Assembly: GCF_037646455.1 (NCBI RefSeq)
Contig: NZ_JBBIXN010000001.1
Coordinates: 558,001-622,000 of the forward strand
DNA: 64,000 bases
Direction: 5' to 3'
From: Draconibacterium mangrovi_A
Lineage (GTDB): Bacteria > Bacteroidota > Bacteroidia > Bacteroidales > Prolixibacteraceae
Part shown: in pieces, positions 1 through 9,482 of the stretch
Layout: every line of letters starts with the position of its first letter
Position numbering within the stretch: the stretch's first letter is position 1
Position numbers and translations under genes: made by a program
Notes under the pieces: model-generated
The model's database searches: none
What the model was told of the DNA's origin: nothing
The model's input: only the letters and a program-made list of their open reading frames with translations

Positions 1-494
1 TCTTCCGATTTAATCTTTAAGTCAAATACACCTACAATTCCACACATATCTGTTTTGTTTTTTGTCTGTTATTAAGTGGAAGCAAAAATAATCACTTTGT
101 CAAAACAACAAAACAATATCTGACATTTTTCTCAATAGATTAACATTTAGCTCGCATTTTAAAACATAAACCTGCAATATGTCATCATTTTAATATACCA
201 ACATTCAAAACTGCCCCCTCCCCTTGCATGGGTATGAATTGATTATTAGTCTTTTTTTCGTATACACCCCCAAATATATTTGTCAATATGATCAGATTAA
301 GGTTAATATAAACCTCGGGGTATAAAATTAAGGGCCTTCTCCATAAATCGTATTTTCAGCCGTTTTAGGCACATTTTGTAGCAAAATGTCACAGCGAAAA
401 TTTGATTATTGTTTGATTATTAGCCAATAATAAAATTTCGGTAACTTTATCAGGCTTCATTCTTGTAGCAAACAACGAATATAATAGTCAAAAA
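1..494. other. AT-rich non-coding region at window start
   Basis: No ORF that looks real lies here. The left part holds a leftward promoter (listed separately) for a gene outside the window. Near 400-424 the decamer tttgattatt occurs twice in near tandem. No terminator or riboswitch was recognised. Confidence 0.6.
83..112 (-). promoter_or_regulatory. Bacteroidota-type promoter reading leftward out of the window
   Basis: On the minus strand TTTG (-33 element) is followed after 18 bases by TATTTTTG, which fits the Bacteroidota -7 consensus TAnnTTTG. It would drive a gene left of position 1. Read by eye; no start site data. Confidence 0.45.
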
Positions 495-914
495 ATGGAA
501 TCCAGCTACTTCACCGATCTCGATAAAAAACCCGATTTCAGCGATTTAAAAACACCCCTTGGATCCCTATTCCCGGTATGGATGAAGATTCGCGATTTTG
601 CTGTTGAGAAATATCCGAAAGCCATTGAAGAGTGGCATGTTTCGGTAAAAAGATACGGCTGGAGTTTTCGCATAAAGGATAAACGAAGGGCCATCGTTTA
701 CCTCTCTCCTCAAAAGGGACATTTTCGCCTGACAATGGTTTTTGGACAAAAAGCCACCGACCAGATTATCGTAACGGATATTGCAGATGCTATAAAAAAA
801 GAACTTTTGAATTCACGGGTTTATGCTGAAGGAAGAGTCATTCGCCTGGATATTTATGACGACAAAATGGTGGAAGACATAAAAAAGCTAATAGAAGTAA
901 AAATTGCCAATTAA
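495..914 (+). CDS. DUF3788 family protein
   Basis: A 139-residue cytosolic protein with no signal peptide or membrane segment. Its centre (EEW, then YGWSFRIKDK, then IVYLSPQKGHF and FGQKA) matches my memory of the DUF3788 family: small alpha/beta proteins of unknown function common in Bacteroidota and Firmicutes. The stop codon is two bases before the ATG of the short-chain dehydrogenase that follows, so the two are almost certainly one transcript. No catalytic residues can be named. The family call is fairly secure; the function is unknown. Confidence 0.8.
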   Translation: MESSYFTDLDKKPDFSDLKTPLGSLFPVWMKIRDFAVEKYPKAIEEWHVSVKRYGWSFRIKDKRRAIVYLSPQKGHFRLTMVFGQKATDQIIVTDIADAIKKELLNSRVYAEGRVIRLDIYDDKMVEDIKKLIEVKIAN

Positions 915-916
915 TT

Positions 917-1663
917 ATGAAGAAAAATATTATTGTTACCGGCGGCACACAGGGAATTGGTAAAACCATGGTGTTGCACTTACTGGAAAAAGGTTATGAT
1001 GTAACGGTTTTCGAAATCGATGAAGAAGCCATTAGCGAGTTCAGGCAGGAAATCCCGGATGACATTGTTGCGGTCTACCGGGTTGATGTTTCGGATGAAC
1101 AAGCCGTAAAAAAGGCAATTGAGCAGGTAATTAAACGTTTTAGAAATATTTACGGGCTGGTCAATAATGCAGCGATTTCAAACAACAAATCCATTATGGA
1201 ACTTTCGCTTGAGGATTGGAATAAGGTTATCGGGACTAATCTTACCGGTGCATTTTTATGTGCTAAATACGCTGCTACTCATCTAAAAAAGTCAAAAGGC
1301 AGAATTATAAATATGGCTTCAACACGGGCATTCCAGTCGCAACCCCATACCGAAGCTTATTCGGCCAGCAAGGGCGGTATTTATGCACTTACGCATGCTT
1401 TGGCAGCCAGTCTTGGTCCCAAGATAAAAGTAAACAGCATCAGTCCGGGCTGGATCGACGTATCAGCAGCAAAAAAGAATGCAGTAGCAAAACAATATAA
1501 ATTCCGTCCTGAAGACCATGCTCAGCATCCCGCAGGCCGTGTTGGAAAATCACAGGACATTGCCAACATGGTCCTGTTTTTACTGGCCGATGAAAACGAC
1601 TTTATTACCGGACAGAATTTTGTGATCGACGGAGGGATGACTACTAAGATGATTTATGTGTAA
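917..1663 (+). CDS. SDR family NAD(P)-dependent oxidoreductase
   Basis: A classical short-chain dehydrogenase of 248 residues. The cofactor motif TGGTQGIG spans residues 8-15, NNAAIS sits near 90, the catalytic pair is Tyr148 and Lys152 in YSASKGG, and SPGWIDVS follows. The C-terminus ends in the usual FVIDGGMT segment. An acidic residue after beta-2 (FEIDEE) suggests NAD rather than NADP, which is inference. It lies two bases downstream of the DUF3788 gene. The substrate cannot be read from sequence; FabG-like and sugar-alcohol dehydrogenases look alike at this level. Confidence 0.9.
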   Translation: MKKNIIVTGGTQGIGKTMVLHLLEKGYDVTVFEIDEEAISEFRQEIPDDIVAVYRVDVSDEQAVKKAIEQVIKRFRNIYGLVNNAAISNNKSIMELSLEDWNKVIGTNLTGAFLCAKYAATHLKKSKGRIINMASTRAFQSQPHTEAYSASKGGIYALTHALAASLGPKIKVNSISPGWIDVSAAKKNAVAKQYKFRPEDHAQHPAGRVGKSQDIANMVLFLLADENDFITGQNFVIDGGMTTKMIYV

Positions 1664-1705
1664 AAAGCAACTTTTGACTTTAAAGCATGAATAGTGGTTT
1701 TTCTT

Positions 1706-2236
1706 CTACTTCAATTTACCGGGTATTGCTGGCGGAGGAGGTGGCATCCCAGGTTTCCGATCATCTTTGAATTCCTGTTCCCTGTTAACAATATCTTTGT
1801 CTTTCCTGAACTTCAATGAAGTTATTTTTTGTTCATCGTCCTTTGACAATTCAACATGTATCTGAAAATAATATTTCCGCTTGTTTGCCACCATTTTATA
1901 ATATGAGCGTTCATACCACAATTCATTTTTACTCTCTTTTACTATACTTGCAGGATAAAGAAATTCCTGATATGGAGAAAAATCGGAAATCATTTTACAA
2001 TTCTTCTTTAGATCAGCTTCGTTATATTTATAATCTTCAGTAAAATATTTTTGCACTTCTTCTGGATTATTTTGTTCAATAAGATTGATTATTGCGATCG
2101 CAAATTCGAGTTTTAACCTGTTCCCTTTACCAGTATCGAATCGGTACACATTTTCCACCAGATCCTCTTGCGCTGTCACAGTAAGATTTCCAAAAAGTAA
2201 CAGGGCAATAAATAAATTCTCAAGTTTTAGTTTCAT
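1706..2236 (-). CDS. Secreted hypothetical protein with proline-rich tail
   Basis: The start at 2236 is preferred over the in-frame ATG at 2281, because it puts a clean signal peptide (MKLKLENLFIALLLFGNLTVTAQ) at the N-terminus of a 176-residue product. The mature part is lysine- and glutamate-rich, mixes helix and strand, and resembles the small DUF3887/NTF2-like secreted proteins loosely (residues near EQNNPEEVQKYFTED), but this match is not certain. The C-terminus is a short polyproline stretch, PGMPPPPPAIPG. It is convergent with the SDR gene and divergent from the sensor kinase. Function unknown. Confidence 0.65.
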   Translation of the reverse strand: MKLKLENLFIALLLFGNLTVTAQEDLVENVYRFDTGKGNRLKLEFAIAIINLIEQNNPEEVQKYFTEDYKYNEADLKKNCKMISDFSPYQEFLYPASIVKESKNELWYERSYYKMVANKRKYYFQIHVELSKDDEQKITSLKFRKDKDIVNREQEFKDDRKPGMPPPPPAIPGKLK

Positions 2237-2386
2237 GTTTGTTATGTTATTATTAGTAGTATACAAAAATAAAAATTTCAAGATACTTCATAAATCCTCT
2301 CCCCTTAAATCATTATCGATCTGACTGATGACTACTGATAATCACCTCATTATATTGAATGCGGGCTTTTAAATTTGTAAATTGTA

Positions 2387-4654
2387 TTGAAAAAACAATT
2401 ACATCCAGTACAATTCAGTAATACCTTGCACTTCAAAAACAAAATAGCAGAATTTGAACGTCTGATTGATCAAAAGTTTTCTCTTCCCGGAGATTCAGCG
2501 GACAAGCTTGCAGCTAAAACAAATTTTTTTCGTGCACTTATTACCAGCATCCCTGGCTTGTTCGTATTTGGATTGCTTTTCTGGTTGACCAATAAGTCCG
2601 TCCTTGCAAGCGCCTTTTGGATTTTCACTGTGTTCGAAATATTTATCGCGATCGTCGTTTTTATATATCCAAATCGATTCAAAATTTTTGTTCTGATTAA
2701 CCAATATTTCTTCGTCATTTTCTCATTTTCTGCAACTTTATTTTTTGGTGGAATCCTGTATTCAGGAGGAATAGTATTTGTTGGCCTTGCCGGAGCCCTT
2801 ATTTCTTTATCAGTTCTTACACCTAACCAAATTAAATACATCTTTATTGTTTATATAATTACAGTTATTACCGAGGCTTTTCTACAACCATTTCTGGTAC
2901 CACACCCTGAGTTAACCCCGAGGCTGAATCATATACTTTTTATGCTTCACTTTTTGGTTATATCCGTCACATTATACCTGACCCTAAGTAATTATCTGGA
3001 GCAAAATATTCGGGCAAAAAAAATGGAAGCTGATCATTTAAAAGAGCTTGATGATATCAAAACTAAATTTTATACTAACATTACCCACGAATTCAGAACA
3101 CCGTTGACAGTAATTCTCGGATTAACAAATCCCTCATTAAAAATACACCCAGCAAGATTAAAAAAGAATATAACACTAATCAGGCGGAACGGGAATCGCT
3201 TGCTTCAACTTGTTAACCAGATGCTTGATCTATCGAAACTGGAAGCCAACTCAATGACAATTAACTATGTGCAAAACGATGTAATACCATTTATTCACAA
3301 CGTAATTGAACCGTTCATTCACCTGGCAAACGAAAAAAATATTCGTTTTCAATTTGTAAACAAATTAAAAGAAATGAATATGGATTTTGATCCTGAAAAA
3401 ATGGAATCCATACTTAGCAATCTAATATCAAATGCGTTAAAATACACGCCAAAAGACGGATTGATTATTTTCTCTTTATCAAATCTGTCGACGAAGGAGT
3501 CGATGACCAGTTACGGATACTCTCCTTTGTCTGAGCTCAAAAACAACAATCAGCAATTCTTAAAAATAAAGGTAAGAGACAATGGTCCGGGAATTGATCA
3601 CGAAGAACTGCCGCTCATCTTTAATCGTTTTTATCAGGTTCAATCAGGTTCGATGAATCAACACGAAGGTTCCGGAATTGGATTGCTTGTGGTAAAGGAA
3701 TTAGTTAAACTGCTCGATGGTAATATATTTATTTCCAGCACCCCGGGAGAAGGTACTGAGTTGACAGTGCTATTACCGATCTCAAATAATGCACAAATTA
3801 CTGACTATTCAGAATCAATATCGACGGACAATTCGGATATTGAATACCAACAGGAGTTTGTCATGGACGCAAATGAAGACAAAGAAACCAAGGAAATACC
3901 TCATTTATTGATTATTGAAGACAATGATGATGTAGCTACATACATTAAAACAATTACCGAAAAAAACTACCTCACATTTAGGGCTGAAAATGGCAACCGG
4001 GGAATTGAAATGGCATTGGAAAATATACCGGATATTATAATTTCAGATATTCTAATGCCCGGAAAGGATGGTTATGAAGTATGTGCTACCATTAAAAAAG
4101 ATTTTAGAACAAGTCATATCCCCATTGTACTTCTTACTGCAAAGACGGATAAAGCTTCACAGATCGCCGGCTATGAAAAAGGTGCTGATGCATACATGGC
4201 TAAACCATTTGAGTCCCGCGAACTTTTAGTACGCTTACAGAAACTAATTGAAATACGTGAAACGCTAAAAGCAAAGTATAAAACACTGGCACTTGTTTCT
4301 AAAATTAAAATTGCAAAAACGACAGACCCGGAAGAGATGTTTCTGTTAAAAACAAAAAGGATAATGGAACAATATTATGCCGAGGATAATTTCACTCCTA
4401 CCAAATTATCGGAACAACTTGGCGTTTCGCGTTCGCAACTTTTCAGAAAACTTAAAGCTGTAACCGGTTTGTCTGCCTCGCGCTTTATCAATTATTATCG
4501 GTTGTCGGTTGCTAAACAAAAAATTCAAAATACCAGCCTGAATATTTCCGAAATTGCTTATGAAGTTGGCTTTAAAGATCCGGCTTACTTCACGAGGTTA
4601 TTTTCTAAAGAATTTGGCGTCTCACCGGCACGATTCCGGAAGGACCTGTCTTAA
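2387..4654 (+). CDS. Hybrid two-component sensor (kinase, receiver, AraC-type output) with membrane-only input
   Basis: A single-chain two-component system of 755 residues starting at TTG; no ATG lies before the first membrane helix. Six hydrophobic helices fill residues about 50-200 with only short loops, so there is no periplasmic sensor. A short coiled coil leads to HisKA, with phospho-acceptor His234 in THEFRTPL. The HATPase domain follows (N box NLISNALKY, G boxes DNGPGI and GSGIGL). A receiver domain carries Asp554 in ISDILMPG with the conserved lysine in KPF, and two AraC-type helix-turn-helices end the protein (about 655-755). Classical Bacteroidota hybrids have a large periplasmic propeller instead. 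The membrane helices may sense a ligand in the bilayer or a partner protein; the lipoprotein encoded next is one candidate. Confidence 0.93.
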   Translation: MKKQLHPVQFSNTLHFKNKIAEFERLIDQKFSLPGDSADKLAAKTNFFRALITSIPGLFVFGLLFWLTNKSVLASAFWIFTVFEIFIAIVVFIYPNRFKIFVLINQYFFVIFSFSATLFFGGILYSGGIVFVGLAGALISLSVLTPNQIKYIFIVYIITVITEAFLQPFLVPHPELTPRLNHILFMLHFLVISVTLYLTLSNYLEQNIRAKKMEADHLKELDDIKTKFYTNITHEFRTPLTVILGLTNPSLKIHPARLKKNITLIRRNGNRLLQLVNQMLDLSKLEANSMTINYVQNDVIPFIHNVIEPFIHLANEKNIRFQFVNKLKEMNMDFDPEKMESILSNLISNALKYTPKDGLIIFSLSNLSTKESMTSYGYSPLSELKNNNQQFLKIKVRDNGPGIDHEELPLIFNRFYQVQSGSMNQHEGSGIGLLVVKELVKLLDGNIFISSTPGEGTELTVLLPISNNAQITDYSESISTDNSDIEYQQEFVMDANEDKETKEIPHLLIIEDNDDVATYIKTITEKNYLTFRAENGNRGIEMALENIPDIIISDILMPGKDGYEVCATIKKDFRTSHIPIVLLTAKTDKASQIAGYEKGADAYMAKPFESRELLVRLQKLIEIRETLKAKYKTLALVSKIKIAKTTDPEEMFLLKTKRIMEQYYAEDNFTPTKLSEQLGVSRSQLFRKLKAVTGLSASRFINYYRLSVAKQKIQNTSLNISEIAYEVGFKDPAYFTRLFSKEFGVSPARFRKDLS

Positions 4655-4770
4655 TTATTTACCTCCACTGCACAGTGTATTCTTTAATACAAGTTTTTGA
4701 AACAATCGTCCAAGCCATTCAGATCTAATGGTGCTAAATTCCAGTAATTAAACTCCAAAAATTATATAAA

Positions 4771-5763
4771 ATGAAAAATTTAGTATTGCTTTTAGCCATG
4801 GTCTTCCTTTTGGGTTGCGGCAAAGAAAACCTAATTCCTGCTGAAAGGAATTCTGACGATCTAAAATCAGCTTCCTTGAATGTTTTCCCTGATATACTTC
4901 AATTACCTGATGGATTTCAACCCGAAGGGATTGCTATCGGGAATTCACATGAATTTTATGTTGGATCCACTGTATCCGGACAAATTTACAAGGGAAATGT
5001 CCAAACAGGTGAAGGTGATGTCTTTATTCTGCCATCCTATCCAACGCAAGCCGGTGGATTGTCTTTCGACATTAGAAAAGGATATTTGTTTGTTGCAAAC
5101 GGAATGATGGGAGCAGGTTCTGTTTACAATTCGCAAACAGGTGAGCTACTCGAAAGATTCAATTTTGCGGTTCCCGGTACGGCCTTCATAAATGATGTTG
5201 TAGTAACTTCAGAAGCTGCATACTTTACCAGTTCTCTTGCCCCCGTGATTTATAAAGTCCCCCTGCAGAAAAACGGAGAACTCTGTTTGCCGGCACAGTT
5301 TACTGAATTAAATCTGACGGGTGATTTTAGTATGATTCCAAATCCAATGATCCCGCATCTGGGAGTTTTATCTAACGGAATTGATGCAACTCCTAATGGA
5401 AAATATCTAATTCTGGCCAGCACCGATCGCGGCGAGATATATCGTGTTGATCCGGTAACGGGCGAAACTGTACTCATTGATTTGGGCGGATTACTTCTTC
5501 CTTTTGCCGATGGTATTTTATTAGATGGAAAAACCTTGTACGTTGTTCAGAATCTTCCAAATCAGGTGGCTGTAATTGAATTGGATGATGATCTTGAAAC
5601 CGGCTCACAAATTAAAACGATAACCTGTTCTGATTTCGGTATTCCAACTACCATTGCAGAATTTGGGAATCGGATCTATGCCGTGAATGCCCATTTCGAC
5701 CTGGCTCCTCCTGGAGGCATTTATCCTGAAGTACAGTTCGAAGTAGTGGGTGTCAGTAAATAA
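4771..5763 (+). CDS. Beta-propeller lipoprotein (SMP-30/NHL-like)
   Basis: A 330-residue lipoprotein. The signal peptide ends in the lipobox LLGC with Cys16. Beyond a short linker the chain is built of repeated beta-rich units: FQPEGIAIGNSHEFYVGS, then AGGLSFDIRKGYLFVANG, then GIDATPNGKYLILAS, then FADGILLDGKTLYVVQN. This is typical of SMP-30/gluconolactonase-like and NHL propellers. No metal-binding residues can be assigned with confidence, so enzymatic activity is doubtful; many such proteins only bind. It lies 116 bases after the hybrid sensor gene on the same strand and is closed by a strong hairpin. Role unknown; a surface sensor subunit is one possibility. Confidence 0.75.
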   Translation: MKNLVLLLAMVFLLGCGKENLIPAERNSDDLKSASLNVFPDILQLPDGFQPEGIAIGNSHEFYVGSTVSGQIYKGNVQTGEGDVFILPSYPTQAGGLSFDIRKGYLFVANGMMGAGSVYNSQTGELLERFNFAVPGTAFINDVVVTSEAAYFTSSLAPVIYKVPLQKNGELCLPAQFTELNLTGDFSMIPNPMIPHLGVLSNGIDATPNGKYLILASTDRGEIYRVDPVTGETVLIDLGGLLLPFADGILLDGKTLYVVQNLPNQVAVIELDDDLETGSQIKTITCSDFGIPTTIAEFGNRIYAVNAHFDLAPPGGIYPEVQFEVVGVSK

Positions 5764-5764
5764 A

Positions 5765-5788
5765 AAAGCCACCTATTTAGGTGGCTTT
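5765..5788. terminator. Intrinsic terminator between convergent genes
   Basis: Perfect nine-base stem AAAGCCACC / GGTGGCTTT around a six-base loop, with A and T runs at both ends. It can serve the propeller lipoprotein gene on the plus strand and the acyl-CoA dehydrogenase gene on the minus strand. Confidence 0.8.
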
Positions 5789-5826
5789 CATATCTTATCA
5801 GCTAATGCTTGTTTCATTTGTGTATA

Positions 5827-7539
5827 CTAAGAAACTTCGAACTTGTAATTGCTTAAATCTGCCAAATCAGAAGAACGAATAAATTCGGCGTGCGCTTTTA
5901 TCTGTCCTTTTGCAAAAGTCAGGTAATTCTGTGCCGATTTCAGAAATCGTTCATCGCGGTTGGTATCCAACAGCAACAGGTAACTCATAATAATATGACC
6001 GGCCATTTCTACCAAACGGCGGGCATGGAAATCGATAAACTCATTATCGTCGGTTGAAACCACTTTTTTAACTGCCCTTTCGTAATCGTCGGTAAGAATA
6101 ATAAGTGAACGTTTCATGTATTCCAGTTTTGGCGACACACGTTCGGCTTCGTAAGTACGAATCTGGTTCAGGTAGGCGTTGGTAGTTACTCCACGGATGG
6201 CGGCAACTACCTGCAGCTGCGTTGTACCTTCGTAAATAGAAGTAATTCGCGCGTCGCGATAAATTCGTTCAACCGGGTAGTCTTTCATAAATCCTGAACC
6301 GCCGTGAATCTGAACTGCATCGTAAGCTAACTGGTTACTGTATTCGCTCGCCATACCTTTTACCAGCGGCGTAAAAATATCGGCCAAACGCTGGTATTTT
6401 TTCATCTCATCCCGCTCTTCCCTTTCCAGTTTGCGCTCTTCTGAAATGTGCATGTACGTTTTGTACATATCTACAAAACGGGATGTTTCGTACAGCAAAG
6501 TTCTCGAGGCATCGAGTTTGGCTTTCATCATTGACAGCATTTCGTAAACGGCAGGGAAACGCACGATTGCTTTCCCGAACTGCATACGCTCCTTGGCATA
6601 AGCCATAGCTTCGCGGTAAGCTGCTTCGCTAACACCCACTGATTGCGCAGCGATTCCCAAACGGGCGCCATTCATAAGCGCCATTACATATTTAATCAGT
6701 CCCATTTTTCGCGATCCTACCAACTCAGCCGGAGCATCCTTGAATACCAGTTCGCAGGTTGGCGAACCGATGATTCCCATTTTGTGTTCGATACGACGAA
6801 CGGTTACACCGCCGCTAAGCTTGTCGTAAATAAACATCGACAGTCCGCGTCCGTCTTTTGTTCCTGGCTCGGAACGTGCGAGTACCAGTGAAATTTCGCC
6901 ATCGCCGTTGGTAATAAAACGTTTAACGCCATTCAGGTACCAGGTTTGTTTCTCTTCGTTCCAGGTGGCTTTCAGCTGTACTGCCTGTAAATCGGAACCC
7001 GCATCCGGCTCGGTAAGGTCCATGGCCATGGTATCACCGCCCGATACACGTGGTAAATATTTTTCTTTCTGCTCTTCCGAAGCAAACTCGTTAATGGTTT
7101 CGGCACAATCCTGCAGACCCCAAATGTTTACAAATCCTGCATCGGCGCGCGATACAATATCAGCTGCCATGATGTAAGGAACGATCGGGAAATTCAATCC
7201 ATCGTATTTATACGGAAGCGACATTCCCATCAATCCGGCCTTATTCAGCGCATCAATGTTTTCCTGAGTTCCCCTGGCATAGATTACATGTCCATCAACA
7301 ACCTGTGGTCCCTCGGCATCAATACTTTCAGCATTTTCGGCAACAATATTGCCACATATATCACCCACCACTTCCAACACGCGATCGTAATTGTCAACCG
7401 CATCTTCAAAATCCATCGGGGCAAAATCGAAATCTTTTGTAAATGAATATTCGCGTTCTTTGAGGCGAACAATTTTCTCCATTAACGGGTGCGTCAAATG
7501 AAATTTAAGTTCGCTATTGTCGGTATAATAATTTGCCAT
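5827..7539 (-). CDS. Acyl-CoA dehydrogenase
   Basis: An FAD-dependent acyl-CoA dehydrogenase of 570 residues that removes two hydrogens from an acyl-CoA and passes electrons to ETF. Visible marks are the first signature AMDLTEPDAGSD (about 190-200), the flavin-binding second signature QIHGGSGFMKDYPVER (about 413-428), and the catalytic base Glu437 in IYEGTTQ. The chain is about 190 residues longer than short or medium-chain enzymes because of an extra C-terminal helical domain, as in many Bacteroidota and long-chain forms. It is the last gene of an operon after etfB and etfA, 18 bases from etfA, so its electron acceptor is encoded alongside it. Chain-length preference cannot be read. Confidence 0.95.
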   Translation of the reverse strand: MANYYTDNSELKFHLTHPLMEKIVRLKEREYSFTKDFDFAPMDFEDAVDNYDRVLEVVGDICGNIVAENAESIDAEGPQVVDGHVIYARGTQENIDALNKAGLMGMSLPYKYDGLNFPIVPYIMAADIVSRADAGFVNIWGLQDCAETINEFASEEQKEKYLPRVSGGDTMAMDLTEPDAGSDLQAVQLKATWNEEKQTWYLNGVKRFITNGDGEISLVLARSEPGTKDGRGLSMFIYDKLSGGVTVRRIEHKMGIIGSPTCELVFKDAPAELVGSRKMGLIKYVMALMNGARLGIAAQSVGVSEAAYREAMAYAKERMQFGKAIVRFPAVYEMLSMMKAKLDASRTLLYETSRFVDMYKTYMHISEERKLEREERDEMKKYQRLADIFTPLVKGMASEYSNQLAYDAVQIHGGSGFMKDYPVERIYRDARITSIYEGTTQLQVVAAIRGVTTNAYLNQIRTYEAERVSPKLEYMKRSLIILTDDYERAVKKVVSTDDNEFIDFHARRLVEMAGHIIMSYLLLLDTNRDERFLKSAQNYLTFAKGQIKAHAEFIRSSDLADLSNYKFEVS

Positions 7540-7557
7540 TTTATTGGTGTTTAATTT

Positions 7558-8577
7558 CTACTTGGTGTTCTTTTTATAGTACTTGATCATTTTTGGGATT
7601 ACCTCTGCCACATCGCCGGTAATCACATAATCGGCAATGGTATTGATCGGAGCATCCGGATCGGTATTGATCGCAATGATCTGTGCCGATTCTTCCATTC
7701 CTGCACGGTGCTGAATCTGACCGGAAATTCCGCAGGCAATGTACAGTTTTGGGCGAACGGTAACTCCGGTTTGTCCGATCTGGCGGTCGTGAATCGCATA
7801 TCCGGCATCCACTGCCGCACGTGATGCTCCAACTTCTCCACCAAGTACTTCAGCCAGTTCGTAAAGCAGGTTGAAATTCTCTTTTGAACCGACGCCATAA
7901 CCACCGGCAACCACGATTGGTGCACCCTTAATGTTCACCTTGCTTTTTTCAACATGACGTTCGATGATCTCAACCACAAAATCCTCATCGCTCACATATT
8001 TTGCTACATCGAGATTGACTACTTTTCCTTTGTATTTCGGATCGAGTACTTCCCTTCTCATCACACCTTCGCGAACTGTTGCCATCTGCGGACGGCAATC
8101 AGGATTAATGATGGTTGCAATGATGTTTCCACCAAAAGCAGGTCGGATCTGATAAAGAAGTTTATCGTACTTTTTATCCTGTTTTTTATCGTAATGATCG
8201 CCAATTACCAGGCTGGTGCAATCGGCAGTTAATCCGCTATGCAATGCTGAAGAAACACGCGGGCCAAGATCGCGACCGATTGACGAGGCTCCCATCAGGG
8301 CTACCTGCGGCTTTTCTTCTTTGAACAAATTAACGATGACCGAAGTATGCGGCAAGGTTTGATACGGATAAAGCCTTTTATCATCCGCAATAAAAACTGA
8401 ATCCACACCATAGCGGAAGATCTGCTTTTCAATTCCCTGCAGATCGTGACCAATTACAATGGCCTCCAGTTTACAACCTAATTCATCTGCCAGAGTTCGT
8501 CCTTTGGTTAGCAACTCCAGGCTTACGTCGACCACATGGCCTTCTTCTATTTCGCAATAAACACTTACGTTGTTCAT
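7558..8577 (-). CDS. etfA: Electron transfer flavoprotein, alpha subunit
   Basis: A 339-residue EtfA. The N-terminal half is the ETF alpha/beta fold; the C-terminal half carries the FAD site, seen as VVAGGYGVGSKENF, then VGASRAAVDAGY, then GQTGVTVRPKLYIACGISG and a final INTDPDAPI segment. EtfA with EtfB accepts electrons from acyl-CoA dehydrogenases and delivers them to the membrane quinone pool through an ETF dehydrogenase or, in bifurcating versions, to ferredoxin. The gene sits between etfB and the dehydrogenase with short gaps (23 and 18 bases), one operon. Whether the complex bifurcates cannot be decided by eye. Confidence 0.96.
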   Translation of the reverse strand: MNNVSVYCEIEEGHVVDVSLELLTKGRTLADELGCKLEAIVIGHDLQGIEKQIFRYGVDSVFIADDKRLYPYQTLPHTSVIVNLFKEEKPQVALMGASSIGRDLGPRVSSALHSGLTADCTSLVIGDHYDKKQDKKYDKLLYQIRPAFGGNIIATIINPDCRPQMATVREGVMRREVLDPKYKGKVVNLDVAKYVSDEDFVVEIIERHVEKSKVNIKGAPIVVAGGYGVGSKENFNLLYELAEVLGGEVGASRAAVDAGYAIHDRQIGQTGVTVRPKLYIACGISGQIQHRAGMEESAQIIAINTDPDAPINTIADYVITGDVAEVIPKMIKYYKKNTK

Positions 8578-8600
8578 ATTCTTCTGATTTTTAGGAGTTA

Positions 8601-9482
8601 TTAACCAATAGTGTGACTTTCAATTAATTCAAGCATCATGGCTTCGATATCGGCATCTTGAGCTGTAATCACCTTTGAATCTTTTGCACTCAGTACAACG
8701 TTTTCAATGGTTTTTACTTTTGTTGGCGAGCCGGTTAGTCCGAGCTGCGATGCATCGGTTTCAATATCATTCACTGTCCATTCCGGGATATTCAGATCAG
8801 GACGTTCGTTGTACATGTGAGTGTAATCCACATTCTCTTTCTGAAGTTCGGTAATGGTTTTGGCGTGTTTGTATTTCATCAAACGTTTAGCGTTCCGTGC
8901 CCTGCAATCGGGGGCCGATCCGTTTATCGTCACAACCAACGGAAGCTTACATTTTACGGTTTCCACACCATTTTCCAGACGACGTTTAACAGTGATGGTT
9001 CTGTCTTTCAACTCCTTCACCTCTTCTACGTATGTTATTTGGGGTAATCCCAGTTTATCAGCCACCTGAGGTCCTACCTGTGCAGTATCGCCATCAATTG
9101 CCTGACGTCCAGCAATGATCATATCCACATCACCAATTTTTTTCAAAGTTTGTGCCAGTGCGTACGAAGTGGCCAGTGTATCCGAACCGGCAAAAGCGCG
9201 GTCAGTTAATAGGATTCCGCCGTCGGCTCCGCGGAAAAGTCCTTCGCGGATAATATCAGCAGCACGTCCTGGTCCCATGGTCAGGATTCGAACGCTTGTC
9301 CCGGGAAATTTATCTTTAATGCGCAAAGCCTGTTCAAGCGCATTCAGGTCTTCAGGATTAAAAATGGCCGGCAACGCTGCCCTGTTGATTGTCCCGTCTG
9401 CCTTCATGGCGTCTTTACCAACGTTTCGGGTATCGGGAACCTGCTTGGCCAAAATAATAATGTTATAAGTCTTCATTGACAA
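8601..9482 (-). CDS. etfB: Electron transfer flavoprotein, beta subunit
   Basis: A 293-residue EtfB. The protein begins with the typical beta-subunit strand ending in AKQVPDT, carries NPEDLNALEQALRIKD near residue 45, and has the nucleotide-binding stretch AGRQAIDGDTAQVGPQVA near 125-140. EtfB binds AMP, or a second FAD in bifurcating ETFs, and contacts the dehydrogenase. The chain is about 30-40 residues longer than the human or Paracoccus subunit, as in the anaerobe-type ETFs linked to butyryl-CoA dehydrogenases; this hints at, but does not prove, a bifurcating type. First gene of the etfB-etfA-dehydrogenase operon, with a good promoter about 90 bases upstream. Confidence 0.95.
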   Translation of the reverse strand: MSMKTYNIIILAKQVPDTRNVGKDAMKADGTINRAALPAIFNPEDLNALEQALRIKDKFPGTSVRILTMGPGRAADIIREGLFRGADGGILLTDRAFAGSDTLATSYALAQTLKKIGDVDMIIAGRQAIDGDTAQVGPQVADKLGLPQITYVEEVKELKDRTITVKRRLENGVETVKCKLPLVVTINGSAPDCRARNAKRLMKYKHAKTITELQKENVDYTHMYNERPDLNIPEWTVNDIETDASQLGLTGSPTKVKTIENVVLSAKDSKVITAQDADIEAMMLELIESHTIG

